A stretch of DNA of 64,000 nucleotides, taken from the NCBI RefSeq assembly GCF_022581195.2, contig NC_061470.1, positions 10,912,001 through 10,976,000 of the forward strand, read 5' to 3'. A program made the translations under genes and the position numbers. The stretch is from Helicoverpa zea. Lineage: Eukaryota > Arthropoda > Insecta > Lepidoptera > Noctuidae. Of the stretch, positions 1 to 14,100 are shown piece after piece; position 1 is the stretch's first letter; each line of letters opens with the position of its first letter. The notes below the pieces were generated by a model. The model saw only the letters and a program-made list of their open reading frames with translations. It was not told the origin of the DNA and did not search any database.

Positions 1-2014
1 TCAAAATATTTCATTTGTTCTCATTAGTTATTCTATATTATTATGAGTACAATCGTAATGATGTCTGAAGGTTATTTTTCAGTTTTTTTTTTTACTAAAG
101 AGGCCGGTTGTTAAAGATTATTTACGACACTTCTTCAAAAGTACGTCAAAAGATATTTGCTAGAGTATTATAATGCTTATATGCTAAGATATTGATGTCA
201 AGGTGTTATAATAATTAGGTGATTTTTACATGATAAGTTCTAGAACAGTTCTAAAGTAAAAACAAATATTAAAAACTATTGTTCATTGTTTTTGTTCGAT
301 ATAACAAAAGGCAAATGATTTATCGTTATGCATTCAACTTAATTAAAACTTCAGTCTAGACGAGAAAAAAGCATCGGACAATTTTAAACAATTTAATTAA
401 TTACTATTCTAACCATTATTTGTTTAGGTATAAGAAACTAAGAATTTACTCGAATATTAATATATCCTGTATAATCGTTATAAAGTATTTAGTATAATAA
501 TAAGGCTTGCATCATAATAACCTTATTTAAAATGATTATACTTTTTCTAGAAAATTTTGTGTTTCACACCTAATTAACGTTATTTTAATGCATTTCATAC
601 TTAATCATTAATTTCAGCTACTGAATTTATATAAATAATATTTCAGCCACATAATATTTTTCCTTCACTGTTGACAAATTGACATTGACATGACTGGCTG
701 TACGATATCGAATACCTTTGCCTACCTTACCCCCACAAAAATATCTTATGTATGGTCCTAAACCTACTTAATTATAGAATTATATTATTAGAAAATCCTC
801 AAAACAAAGTCCTACAGTAAAGCATCTTGAAGACACAGTCAGGGTCACGCGGCGGCCGTGATTTCCGTCGCATCTATCTACTCGTATGATATGCATCTTC
901 ACGCTCGGGCGCCGCGACGCCCCACCTGACTGCCAACAATTGATATCTTCCGAAGGTCGACTAATAACATGCTGAGAATCATCCAAGCGTCACTCTCAAA
1001 CAACTACCTAACCCTTATTGTAACACCACAAGGTTCAAATTCCTATAAACTGTAAATAACTTGGGCTAAACGTACGGCCGTCTTGTTAGGTGCTGATTTC
1101 ATGAATAGATCGTCAATTGTCTTTAAATGTGAATAGTTTTAAGTTTTCTTGCTTTTGTAACGTTCGAAGTCCATTGATTTTAATATTTTAATCGTATGTT
1201 TCTTTGTGATCTTTTATTAAACCTGACAGCAAGAAAAATCCGTAATCATTGCGTAAGTACGAACGTAATTAATTTATATGTTGCTAAGCTATTAAATTTC
1301 AGAGAGCAATTACATTCACACGTGTGTTTCAATAAAAAGGATTAATATTACAACTAATTTAGGCCAAACAATAGTAAATATTAACTTTATTATAAAAAAC
1401 GTCATCCGCCATCTTTATCGTGAAAGATTGATCTACATAATTACAGATGCCTTTATTGTGGCCACAGATAACATAAGACAATTATATGGCAATTAAATTC
1501 TTTAGAAAATACTTCGCTGGCGACATTTTTAATGTTGTAATGTTATTATTTTAATGTTGGTAGTTCTGTTTCAGATGTACGTAATAATTTGAAATGGTTA
1601 CGTGATCATGTAGTTTCTGCTTATTTCATTTAGATTGCTTCCTGAACTTAGTCATTAAAATGTTCAGACTATCTTTAATAATCTTACCTATGAGATTTTT
1701 ATAAGGATTTTTGATTGGATATCCATCTCCCGAGCCTTTTCCCAACTATGTTGGGGTCTGCTTTCAGTCTAACCGGATGCGGTACCCAGCTACCAGTATT
1801 TTACTAGGAGCGATTGCCTATCTGAACTCCTCAACCCAATGTATAATAATACCCGAGCATTGAATAATAGACCAAAATAATATTCTATACAAGAGTTCTA
1901 GAATCGTCCAAATAGGTTTCGATCATCCACCAATATCCAACATTCCAATTTCAAACCTCTGCTTCCGTATTACTACAGCAAAAAAAAAACTAATCACCCA
2001 TTTCTTCTCCCCAG
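1..2014. other. cut upstream intron, 3' part
   Basis: AT-rich non-coding DNA ending in a pyrimidine tract and AG at 2013-2014, the acceptor of the first cut exon in the window. No credible ORF. The only structure I recognise is a short interspersed repeat at about 1717-1860. Confidence 0.75.
1717..1860 (+). repeat. SINE-like dispersed repeat, copy 1
   Basis: This segment resembles the better preserved copy at 50898-51256: both share a block reading roughly tgttggggtc, then aaccggatgc, then gcctatctga and ctcctcaaccca. Similar pieces lie at 42955-43080 and, inverted, at 48170-48270. I recognise it as a repeat frequent in moth genomes. This copy is 5' and 3' incomplete. Confidence 0.65.
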
Positions 2015-2196
2015 ATCGCACAACTAGTAGAAGACGTCCGCCGTCTCCAAGCATCGCTGACAGCGCTGCAAGAAGCTCACGCTCAGCAGCTGCAGCGGCT
2101 GGAGGAGCGATTGGACGAGAAGAAGCAGCACATAGCCCGGCTGGAAGCCAGGCTTGATACGCAGAGAGACTATGATGATATTAAAAGGGAAATCAG
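2015..2196 (+). CDS. ct: cut exon A: end of coiled coil
   Basis: Acceptor cccag ends at 2014; donor gtgagt starts at 2197; 182 nt in phase 0. It encodes a heptad-rich, charged helix beginning IAQLVEDVRRLQASL and ending RDYDDIKREI, which resembles the conserved coiled-coil end of CUX1/Cut. No stop in the chosen frame; the other two frames do not continue the family match. Confidence 0.93.
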
Positions 2197-5100
2197 GTGA
2201 GTATCTGTCGTTCTGATTTTTGGGACGACTGTATTTTGAATATGTGGGATTATCAAATCTACAAATGTTTTCTTTTAAGTTATATGTGAGGATAAGAACG
2301 GCCTTTAAGTAAGATCTAGCTGAAAGGGATGAACTAATATGGCTTTAGTTATCTTAGCCACAAACTTCACTTAGAAAGTACGCAGAAAAAAATATCCTTA
2401 GGCTTTATAGAACCTAACGCTACAAAAATCACATCTCTAGAATACTTTTTATCACAAACCTACAATTCTATAAGCAGATATTGAATAAAAAACACCGCAA
2501 AATACTAAAACTAACTCAAACATCGGTTTCTATAGAATCGATTCCCCTTTATCAAGATCCCTACAACATCCTTTAAAAGCTGAAAACGTGGACAATAGAG
2601 GTGGTGTTAATAAACTTGATAAGGCGTATCTCGGTCGTTCACCTGCACACAGATTATGTCTGTTTGTTTGTTCAACAAGCCTTGAATGTTGGTACCGCAC
2701 TGATCTTGGCACCACGCACCTTTAGTGCACTGCATTTCCTTATTTGATAAAGAAAAGGCTTGTATCATGAGTCAATAGCACATAATATTGAATTTACATA
2801 ATGTGATTCCTCCTAAAGCAAAAATGACAGCAATATAACATGTCAAATGTCAAAAAAAATCGTTGTTCCAAAATGGCTGCCACACAATTAAGGGCCAATA
2901 AAATGCTGCATTCCAAAATCAAAACAAATAAACGTTCCATTTCTTAGCAAACATTTTAGAGGCCCATCTAAAGTAGAAAGTAACTTAGGAACCTTATCAG
3001 GCGTCAGGCGGGATTAAATCTTTCGCCATAGAACAAACAGAAAAGCTAGAAACGGTATAATAATCCCAGTTAACTTAATGTCACTTGAGTACATATGTTC
3101 AATGTATCATTGTGTGTTTAAACGCAGTTGTTTGGAGAACGCACCTTTGACAGATAAGATGGCGCCTTTTACCTGGCTCTGTTTGGATAGTTAGTCAATT
3201 ATGATGTAGCTTAGATATGTTAGCTGGTAAAGGATTGGAAGAATTAAGCTGTCACTTGCAACTTTCGACTAAAACCTCTCTGGTAGTAGAAAAAGCCGTC
3301 TTCCAAATGTCTAAGTGGTCAAAAGGGTTAAGTCCCTATTATATGACAGCGGCGATCAAATATCGACACAAAACATCGCAAAATTTTGTCTTAATCAGTT
3401 CTCTTTAACGAGATCTTTATTTGGTATAGGTAAGGGTTTTCTCAGCCTATCAAATAGTTTTTGATCAATAAGTTCTTAATACTAGATCGTAAACACGAGC
3501 CACACAGCACGCCTGCACTGTCACAGTTGTTTAGACAGCTTGTTCAAGTACCAGTTAATTACCGACACCCAAAGGGTCTTTTATGGAGTTCCCAGTATTT
3601 AATGTTGTTTTTCAAACAAGGATTGAGACGTCACTTTGAGATCTGACGCCCGCGGTTTTTGGTACCGTCTGTGTCATACGAGATACTTCCTCTTTCGGCA
3701 CTTATGTTGTCAAGTAACTACATACAAACTATATCAAGACATGTCCTTTAAAATTTATTGTAACAGCTAAAGTACTTTGACGAAAGGAGTCGTAAAACGA
3801 ACACACTTTACCGAAACGGCATTGGTAAACGTTGGACAGTAAATAGAATACACCCATCGGCTCCCAGACTCACTGAGGAGGTCCGAACATGTTTTTTTTT
3901 GTTCGGCACATATCGAAAACCACTTGTCCCCTGAATGCGGTCCCTTGTACCTCACACCAGTACGCTAAACGTTCGAGATAAGGAATTTAGCGGCCTCCCC
4001 TAAGTTTACACTATATATTGATACAAAAATCGCTCCCTGAGAACTTTAAAAGGTGACTTTTTTATTTTCCTGTCGGATCAGTGGGAAATATAAATAGAAT
4101 TATCGAGGGACGTTAATATTTTGTCGCGATAGTGAGATGAATGGGACATTGTATTGTTTAAGAAACAATAGACTGACGGAACTACTTATATTTGGCTGTC
4201 AATTCTAGCAACTTCTACAAGTATTCTAAGTATTATGAAGTTCTGCAGAATCTGTATTAGGTAACTAGCTTTTCCCCACGTTTCACCAAGCGTCTTAGTG
4301 AAACTATTTATCGCATAAAAAGAAACCTATATCCTTTCTCAGACTCTAGACTATCTTCGTACCAAATATCATTTGAATCAGTATTTCGTGCGGACAGAGA
4401 GACAGAGTTACTTCCGCATTTATAATATTACGGACCAAATCTCCCAAAAAATATTGTTTATCCGGATGTACCTTCAATGGCTGTTCCCACGAACTAATAT
4501 CATAATCAAGCGATCAGTCAACATCCTTCAGCCATCTATCACCTGCTGATAACGTTAATTAGCACTTTCGGAGTTTCTCATCAGGTGTCAGACAAGGTGC
4601 AGATGCCTCTAAGTGAATACAGAGAATATTGGTTTAAGTTTATCAATATAGTTAAAGGAAACTTGATAGTATTGGTTGGTTTAGTGAGTTAATTACTCCT
4701 GATTGCAAAAGTAAGGTGTAAAGAGTAGAATATATATATCGTAGAGTGCCTAAAATAGACTGGCGGCTTGTTAAATATCCTTATATGGACGTGAGAAACA
4801 AACTGCAGTTCACAGAATAATTTCTTCAACTTCAACAAAGTTAAATAAAGACATTGCATATAGTGCATGTAGAATGTAGATAATACAATGGCCACATCAC
4901 AAAGACCCACTCGGTCTAATAATACATCTCAACAACATCCCAAAACCGATGTTTTGAGTTTAATGTGCACCAATACGGTGTCATACGGGCGGCGCCTTTG
5001 ATCCGCCGTCAAAGATCACATCACATGCGCCGACATCGCGACATAAAATCAAGACTGTGCAAACACGATAAAAAGTGTTATTTTTTTAACTTTATAAACG

Positions 5101-8100
5101 TCGATCGATTACGGTTTACGACGGGAAATCGGAAATTGGGACGGAGTTATATTTAACAGTTTAACGTCAGATATGCACGTGAGAATTGCAGGCTTGTTGA
5201 TCATGTTGGCTGAACATTTTATGGCATTTTTTTAATAAGAACGTAAGGTCATGGATATATTGACGATAACGTTAATATTAGGGGCATAAAGACTACAATC
5301 GAAGCTACTTGTTCTAAAGTAGGCAAAATACACGAAAATTGAATCCAAGAAACAATAACAAGGTGTTCCCAATAACAAAGCTCGTGACAGACACATTATC
5401 AGTCCACACGACACAATATCATAGAAAAATAAACGAAATACACCATTTCAATTATTGCCGGCAGCACGCGACTCGACATTTGGTGTCTTTCCCATGATTC
5501 GCCTTCCTTCAACAAAAGATAACTTCTAATCCTATAAGATCTATAACTCCCAATATAAACATAGAAGCACCTGCACTGGTTTATTGCTTATTTATTCCGG
5601 TTCTCAAGTAAGGATTAAGTTATAGCCAGCCCCTGAAGATTAAAGCTCAATGGAGGGCGCAATGGATTGATTTCTGAACGCGGTTCCCGCCAAATCTCCG
5701 CTTAACTTGCCTCCGCCGTCATTATGTTCGATTTATCTGTTGTCTGTGGCTCTTTGAGGATTTTGTACCCACGGAGGTTTTATTAAATCTGTTGGATTTG
5801 ATAATAGAATCAGGTTGGCGTTCTGAAATTAAACGTCAATTTGAAATGCTAGACGAATTGTATGTTTTACATGAGGCAAGTCATAAAAATTGAATTACAA
5901 ATTCTAATCATGATCACACAAGATCGTGAGATTCTCGCAAGTATCTTTATAATTAAAATAAACTCAAATTACCCAAAACCCAAATACAACGGGCATAATG
6001 TTGACACGTCAAAGATGAAATTTAAAAAATCTCAAATAGAGATTGGGGCCGGTTATCTCGTGTTTAATTAACATCTAAGCACACAAGATTTACATAATTT
6101 CAAAGAAACATTCTCTTATATTATGTGAGGTGTGTTTGTCCCTATATATATCAATATGAGAGGCTGTCGGAGACACCTGTTCTCATTTGCTTAGGCGATG
6201 TTTGTCTTACATTTAACGCAAGTTTAGCCTAACACTGTCGCACACAAATTATCAACTAATTTACGTGGCCCGACGATTTTTGAAGCCATAAAGAATGTCC
6301 GACGGGCCTAAGATTTTTACTGTGTTGACACAACATAAGTTTGGTGTCTACATATCTGAGAGCAGGAAAGTTTGTGTCAATATAACTTAGTTTAAACATG
6401 GAACCAATGAACGTTTGTGTGATTTTCAACTATTTGGTTCGTGAAGGCGTCGGTGACCGATCGATCAGTGATTGGTCAGCGCCGGGGGGGCGGGGCGACG
6501 TTATCGGCGATCGCGATGATACTGCAGCGTGACGTCACGCCGATTGTCAGACATTGATGGAAGCACCACGTTCCTCGTTTGAATTTGAATACAATTGCGT
6601 TACGCTATCGACCATGGAGGTTCAATGTCGCCATTTTTTCCTAGTCACGTGTATTTCGGATGACTTATCTAAGTCTTGTTAAGCAAAAGATGATCTCGTA
6701 AAGTACTGGTGATGAGACCGCTAAGCCCCAATGACACAGCACAATAAAACAAGGTAAAGAACTCGACAGGAATTCGTAATTCGCTAATCAATATTGAAAC
6801 ATCCCTTTGCAGCAACCCCTTTGGAAATATGTCTTTGAAATATTCCCTTTAAAGGGTTGAACAGTGTGGGGGGTGATCAATCGACATTTTGTCACAGATT
6901 TTGAAATATGATAGTCATTCGCGGGATATTTGTCGATTGAAGCTGAAAATTGTCTTGAAGAGTTACTGTTTTTCGTGATGTGCATAGTCATTCGCGGTTC
7001 ATAATTTTTCCAGTACCTACTAAACAGAAAACAAAGATTAAAACTTGCTTTGTTAATCATTTGTATTAATTAGTAGGTAATTCAGTAGGAGGAGTTTATT
7101 TTCCAATCAAAATCTTCTCGTACCAATAAACAAGTAACTTAGAATCAAAGTTAACCCCAAACATACGATACGATAACTTCAAAGGCTAAAACACAATGTT
7201 TTAAAAAGTTAACCCACTAATTAATTCAAAGTTAGGGTAAGAGCACATCGGTTACATTCGAATGCATCAAATATTCAGTGTGTACACGCCTTATACTGAA
7301 GGCTTTTGGCCGAAGACAAAGATGCTTTTAAGGCTTTACACAGAACAGGGAAAGGGATTGAGCAGATCACGAAATATTTTTTTAAGCATTTTTTCAGTAT
7401 ATTTTGTCTTTTATGCCAGTATTCGGTACACATGATAAAGCCTTGTAATAAATAATAAGCAATGAGGTTCTAAACCTTTCCTTACCAAAAAAATAAAACG
7501 TTCCAAATTCAAAGCAATGACACAAGACCATAGACAAGAAACTGATAAAACTTCCTTGCTACTCCACGCCACTAAGCTTAAATGTCGTTACTTCCTAACT
7601 GTGTCATCGCTGTTTATAATGTATCAGTATTAAAACCCCCGTAAACATTACCCGTCTTCCTTGTACAGGTAGTTTATATTTTGTGGGAGTTTCTGAACTT
7701 TTCCCATTTATTATAACGAAAATTTTGAAAAAAAAATGTCTTACGAGCAAAGAAAGTCTATGCAAAGTAGGCAAAGGCTTTCATCGGTACAGCCTTAAAT
7801 CTCAAATATGACTGCATCCATAAATTGGAATGATCAGAAAAATATATTGAATCAATTACTATTGCTGCGTAAAAAACATGCTTATTAAAAAAATAACAAA
7901 AGCTCTCACCGAACTTCTCTTTAAAATCACAAAATAAAGAATCCAATAGCACTATCGAAATAGCAACTGCGCTTATTATCTATGCATGTGAAAATCCCTT
8001 AAATTCAGACTTTATTGCTGTAAGAACTATCATTACTGGAAAAGTTATGACGCCATTTTAAAAACTGAAGCTACGATTATTGCAGGTGCATCGCATTCAC

Positions 8101-11100
8101 TGTTTGGATTTTTTGTTGCATAATCAGTTTTTTCCGCCGGTTTTTCTAATATCCTAAATGACAATACTTGCAAATTATTATCCTTATTTAGCCAATTATT
8201 CTTCTAAATTGGTTACTTTATTTACTTTTTCATCTAGATTTTGTATCTGTAAATCCCCATTTTAAATCAACGAGTAAATTATCCGCTCCTGCCTCTACCA
8301 ATTTATTAATGAAAGTTGATCAAAACACAAACAAACACAAACATATAACACTGAATACCAACTAAAGCCGTATAAATAATACCTCCCACTTACGGAATGA
8401 GTTCCCAACACCTCCCAGATTGGGCACTATACCGATCAACGATTTAATTGCCGATATATTAAATTGTAATTAAGGTGCAACCCTATTGTGCCGGTAACAG
8501 CGATGTGTCCCACCACTAGTTGAGCAACTGATCGGATTGTCTGTGTAGTTGATCGATCAGTCTAGAGTCTTCCATAGTGTTCTTAGAGTTGTTGATCGAT
8601 TTGTCGAGAGTTTGATCGTGTGTCGTAATTTATCTTAACAATATGTTGCTGATAGTTTTATTGGTACCTTCGTTTACCTTTGGGATATTAGAAAGAGTGG
8701 CCCGAAGAAAGTGACATAATATTCTCATTTTTTGCGATATGAGAACTGTTTTATGGCTTAGGCATGGTATACTTATACTAGCAATTTTTAATTAATAGGT
8801 AATTAGGCGTTTCTACACATGCTGAAAGGTCAGAGGTGTAGTATTAGCATTCACATAGTAATAATTTCCATAATCTTTTTGAAAGTAATTACAGCGTATG
8901 AATAAAATTATTACTAACTGTTAATTAATGTATCGTAATAATCGTTGCTAGTTTAATTCTTTATAATTTCGTAGGAAAACAATTAAACAATTGCACATTG
9001 ACGTCATTCGTATTGTCATTTAAATATACCTATAAATAAAAATGTTAAAGAAATCCTTTGTTTAATTATTGTATTTTGTTTGAATAAAACAAAACTTAAT
9101 GGTGTGTAAACGCTTAGATTTCATTGAACGTATATTAATTTGCACAATGTTAAATTGTAAATAGTTACCTATCATGAAAGAAAATCAAAGTCTTCTCCAT
9201 CTTCGACGAGATCTTCGAATAGTTGCTATAATTAATAAATAATAACCCAAGCAGTAACCCTTGAGAAACCTGTGCTACCTTAAATATACATAAAATAATA
9301 GCAATAAATGAGCGGCGCAGGTACGAAGGGTCTTATCTCTTAATAGCCGTAAGATACCGTTCAAAGCGGCCCAATCTCAATAAATTTATTAAAGGAATAT
9401 TGCCAATAGAGACCCAGCACATCCTATTAATTAAAATACTTAATTAATTCACCTGGAAATTGTTTAATCAATTCACTTTTGACCCAATTTATTGGGGTAA
9501 ATCGAACTGTGACCCGACGTCTTGTGATAATTAAAAGCTTATATTACAATCGCGTAATCTATAGGATTGTGTTTTAATTACGATTACGGTGTTCGGTAAT
9601 TTGGGGGACAGGAAAAGGGTAGTCATGTGAACGCTTCTTTATTTACCCATTTTTGAAGATGACTGCTCAATTTTGCGGTTCAAAGTTCGTTTATACTTCG
9701 AATTTCGTTACCAAGAAAAGACTAAATATTCTTTCTTAACTCTAGGCTTATTTTCATCATCATCATCATCATCAGCCTATCGCAGTCCACTGCTGGACAT
9801 AGGCCTCTCCAAGGCTTATTTTATTTTTTGTAAATACTAATAAGATGTTCGTTTGTTTCAGTATGCTCCGAGCGCTCGACTTGGGCGGCGGAGAGCGGTC
9901 ACTAGAGCGCAAGCCCGAGCTCCGGTCTCCGAGCGGCGCGCCCTCCCTGCGCGACCACTCCGCCGAGCGCGAGCGCAGCGCCGAGCGACGCGACACAGGT
10001 ACGTCACGTCACCTGGTGGACTACAGCTTAGGGCTGGGTTGCCTACACTCAGCTTAGAATGCTTCTGAAAGCTTAGCATTTATCGTGAATCATGACGTCA
10101 TATGCTATGTAACAAAATGGCAACAAAGTGATGACTTGTCGCGATGGATGCTACGCCTCACCGTCGAACCCAACATTGGAAGTCGATCGCGGCAATGCAC
10201 GTTCGATGTTTCCTTGTGTATGTCCGTAGCTAGTTCGTGTTCGCTTCACTTTTCTGTCCGCAAAAACAACAATTCGCAAAAAAACGCGCGGAGTACGAGG
10301 AATATCCAGTTCCCACCACCTCAGCCATGCCGCTCACGGACGCGCGTAATCGTTTCAAACTTAGGCTTTAGAATTCGGAGCATGCCATGATGCCGACATG
10401 AGAGACGCCGCGCGCGCATTACACATTCGTACGCCGTTGCCGAAAGATTGCGACGCTTACGAGCGTGCGTGCTAGCCCTGTCCCCCCTACCCCTCGCCCC
10501 TCGCCCAGTCCTGCGTCCCCTCCTCGTGTTCCCGCGTAACCGTGCTCTCACCGCAGGTGTGGAGGAGTGGCCCAGCACGCCGCCGCCGCTCAACAACAAC
10601 ACGACGCACCACAACAACAACGGCCCCACGCCGCTGCCGCTGCCGCCGCCGAGCCCCTTCCGCTTCGAGGAGCACCGCACCTACAGGTTCGCCGAGGACA
10701 TGGGCCCGCTGCCGCCCGGCGCGCTGGTCGGCCGCCTCGGCGACTCCCTCATCCCCAAGGGCGACCCCATGGAGGCGCGGCTGCAGGAGATGCTCAGATA
10801 CAACATCGACAAGTACGCGAACACGAACCTGGACACGCTGCACATCAGCCGGAGGGTGCGGGAGCTGCTCTCGGTGCACAACATCGGCCAGAGACTGTTC
10901 GCGAAGTACGTGCTGGGCCTGTCGCAAGGCACCGTGTCGGAGCTGCTGTCCAAGCCGAAGCCCTGGGACAAGCTGACGGAGAAGGGGCGCGACTCCTACA
11001 GGAAGATGCACGCGTGGGCCTGTGACGAGGCCGCCATCATGCTGCTCAAGTCACTGATCCCTAAAAAAGGTACTTTTCTAGCACATTCACGTCTGATTAG

Positions 11101-14100
11101 TTTGTATTGCGGGATTTGCGTCGTAAGTTGCGTATGAAATTTTGAGTAAATCACGTCGTTGAGTGTCCCCGAACAGGCTTGATGCGAATACCATTGTATC
11201 ATCACATTTTGTGCTCGAGTTTTCATATGCAATATGGAAGTCTCGTTGATATAAGCTGCAAAGCAAACCTGCAAAATCTAAGTCCTTCTGTCCGCGTGTT
11301 TTATTAAACAGATTCTCTGGTATTCGCACGCTTACTCTAGCTTTGAACGTACCAAAAGTGATATAATTCGTTTCGCAGATACTTATCTAGTTGTAACAAA
11401 ATTATATGTATAATCATGTTTGGTACGTCGGCCGTGATCATCAATTCCTTTTACACGATTCATCTGAAGCATTTGACGCTGTTATCTTAGCTTGTCAAGT
11501 TTACCTGACAATACAAGTCATCAATCACGGCACTCGCCTACGACTACAAAAGATGTTTACATTTTCCGCGTCAATCACTTTATACGCGAATATTGATCAT
11601 TCATTGCGTAATGTGGTCAATCAGAGCAAATTAGGAAAAATAGAATTTTGACATTTTATTTTAACAGTTTAGAACGCACTCGAAGCTTCTTCATATAGTT
11701 CCGCACTCTTTTGTTTTTTTAACACTATTATTTTATTTTTTGTTTTGTTCCTTTTAGACCTGTTCCTAATCCTATTCCTTTGTCCTTGAATCCTGTCGCG
11801 TGCGGACATATCAGGAACTGCTCACTTGGAGAAGGCAATGGGCAAGTAAACATCTTGATTGCCAAATTTTTATTTTTGTATTTTTTTTCAAATGACAATC
11901 TTTTTTACTTCTGCATCATTTTTAATAACTTCAAACAGGAGATTTAAGCTCGCGTACGTCTCTTCGAGAAAATTGATCTTGTATAAAAACAATTGTCCTA
12001 GCCAGATAATTTGAAAGAACTTATCTCGAAAATACGAGGCCATTTGTTACATAAATGGAAAAGCGGAGCGGACACGCACTAGGCGCTTGCGAACTGCCGC
12101 CAGATAGCGTCCACAGTTCCATAGCATAGCAACTGCAACTGTCACTCGAGCGCTTTGTATAGCTGCATGGCAAGTAACACGTTACTATCCAAACTTTAAC
12201 ATTACTGAATAGAACGCTTACATACCTGCGTATAAGATAACCACGCATTTATGTTTAATTTCAAACTTATATCTACTACTAATCTGATCTTAGTCATAAT
12301 CAAAGAGAAGAACGCTATTGACAGTCTCTATTCCTATCAGCCTTACAACCGTAAAGTATACACTTAATACGGACAGCACAGAAATTCGGTGGAATTAAAA
12401 AGAACGTACTCATTGTAAGGCTGTGTACACATTAACGACAATGCACGACAAAGTATAAATCTGCGAATACAATGGACTCTTCTGTATTAGCCTTTGTCCC
12501 CATCGATAGGGATGAGCTCAAATAGATTGAATTTCAGATAATTCCGGAAGGGTTACGGTTTTCTTATTTCGCTGCGATGTTGTGCGGTTTTCGTTTTCTA
12601 TTCTGGTTATTGCTGATTGGTGTTTTGGCCACGTTTATGGGGTTATTATGCAAGGAAGATGGATGCATTTGGACTTTTTAGCGGATTGCGTTTGTTCGCG
12701 AAAATTTGTCGAAAGGAAAACAACGAGCTATTGTTTTCCTTCAACTCTTTTATGTAGGTACTGTATTCGTATTGATATTTAATGAGACACTGAGCTTCCG
12801 ACGCGAGTAACAAGTAATGATAGCTCATCCGTCACGCTACATACGTAATCGATGTAGCCAGCTATCGTGGGAAGCAATTTCTTCCGATTACAGATAGTTT
12901 TCCGATCGGACCTTTCTTACTACATTACAGTAACAAGTTCAATTCTTTGGGGAATTATTTTCAAGAGGTCAACGATCAGTACGGACCAAAATTGGAACGG
13001 GAAAGTTCTTTGATTGACAGAAAATAAGTGTGTTAGTTTAACCGATGGTAAAATATTTCAAAAGCAGTTGTCTTCGCAAACGCTGTCATTGCTCAAGTCA
13101 CACAAACAGACAGACAATAACGTCAATACTGTTACATAAGTAGTAAGCAGCAACGTATCATTTCGGCCTAACGTTATGGGTGTCGGCTGTTTCCCAGTTC
13201 CCACGATATACATGCATAATGTCCGTTCGTCCGTTCGTTGCGAAACGACTGTTGTTCGACGTTCACACGCGACAGCCATGTTGCGCCAATGTAGGCTGTA
13301 CTTTGAATTAAGAATAGAACCTTCCCGCCATATTGTGACGTTTGCTGTCAAACTACCATAGAGTTTTCTAGTGTAGAGGTTCGAAGTTACGATTCGTGTT
13401 TTCACCGCGCAATATTTTAAGATGCAGACCTATACAGTTTTTGCATTTATGTCTAATCAACTTACCTAAAGTACTTTCCCCATCCCCATTATGAAGAACG
13501 GCTGTTTATTTAAAACATAGGTATCTATTCTTATCTAGCTAGTTAAGTTTTCTTTACATGCATATTCAGTAGTCGACACGACATAAAAATAATTGAATAA
13601 ACGTCGCACGCGCCGTAACAATAGCGGTTCAATTAAAACTAACTTCACTCACTTTCCACCCTTTGGCCCAAGTGCGCAAAAACCGTAAACTGTCGAGTAA
13701 AAACCGTAAAACCATACCCATGCTCTAATATCGATAGTTTTTGCATTTCGCCCAAGGTTTATATGAAGCAATAATATTGTGATAAATGCCAGTTTTAATA
13801 ACAGAATAAAATAAAATTTATTGTTCGTTTACATACACGTACATAAGTCTAACTATAATTAACTTTTTTAAATTTCCATTTCTAACTTATAAAAAAATAT
13901 TCAATAACGCAGTCTTAATCAAACATCATTATTATATTTTATACCTGATAATTACGTTAAATACTGGAACATTTTTCTTGATCAGTTAATAGTCAAAACT
14001 AACAAGAAAACTTTATATTTACTTTACATTTGTTCTGAGCAAGATTACACGGTCTAATTACAGGTAAATAAGTGATGTACCAATTTTACGGTTTAAAAAC

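Larger units (their letters stand above)
2197..9861. other. cut intron, 7.7 kb
   Basis: Non-coding. It holds a degraded interspersed repeat at about 4262-4432, a GC-rich patch at about 6440-6600 with one TGACGTCA palindrome (6530-6537), and a 57-bp insertion with target duplication at 9744-9822. Short ORFs here show no protein-like composition or family match that I can see. Confidence 0.7.

Noticed and set aside
10487..11011. Long antisense ORFs over the CUT1 and CUT3 exons
   Set aside because: GC-rich coding DNA often has open antisense frames; composition (Arg/Val/Leu-rich) and no family match show shadows.
10448..11137. Single long ORF starting before the CUT1 exon
   Set aside because: The part before 10557 is a C-rich pyrimidine tract ending in CAG. 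Phase agreement with 9862-9998 shows it is intron read-through, not a new start.
14050..14075. Possible recursive splice site (attacag|gtaaat) in the 13.6 kb cut intron
   Set aside because: The upstream pyrimidine tract is poor and the donor part is weak; chance is likely.
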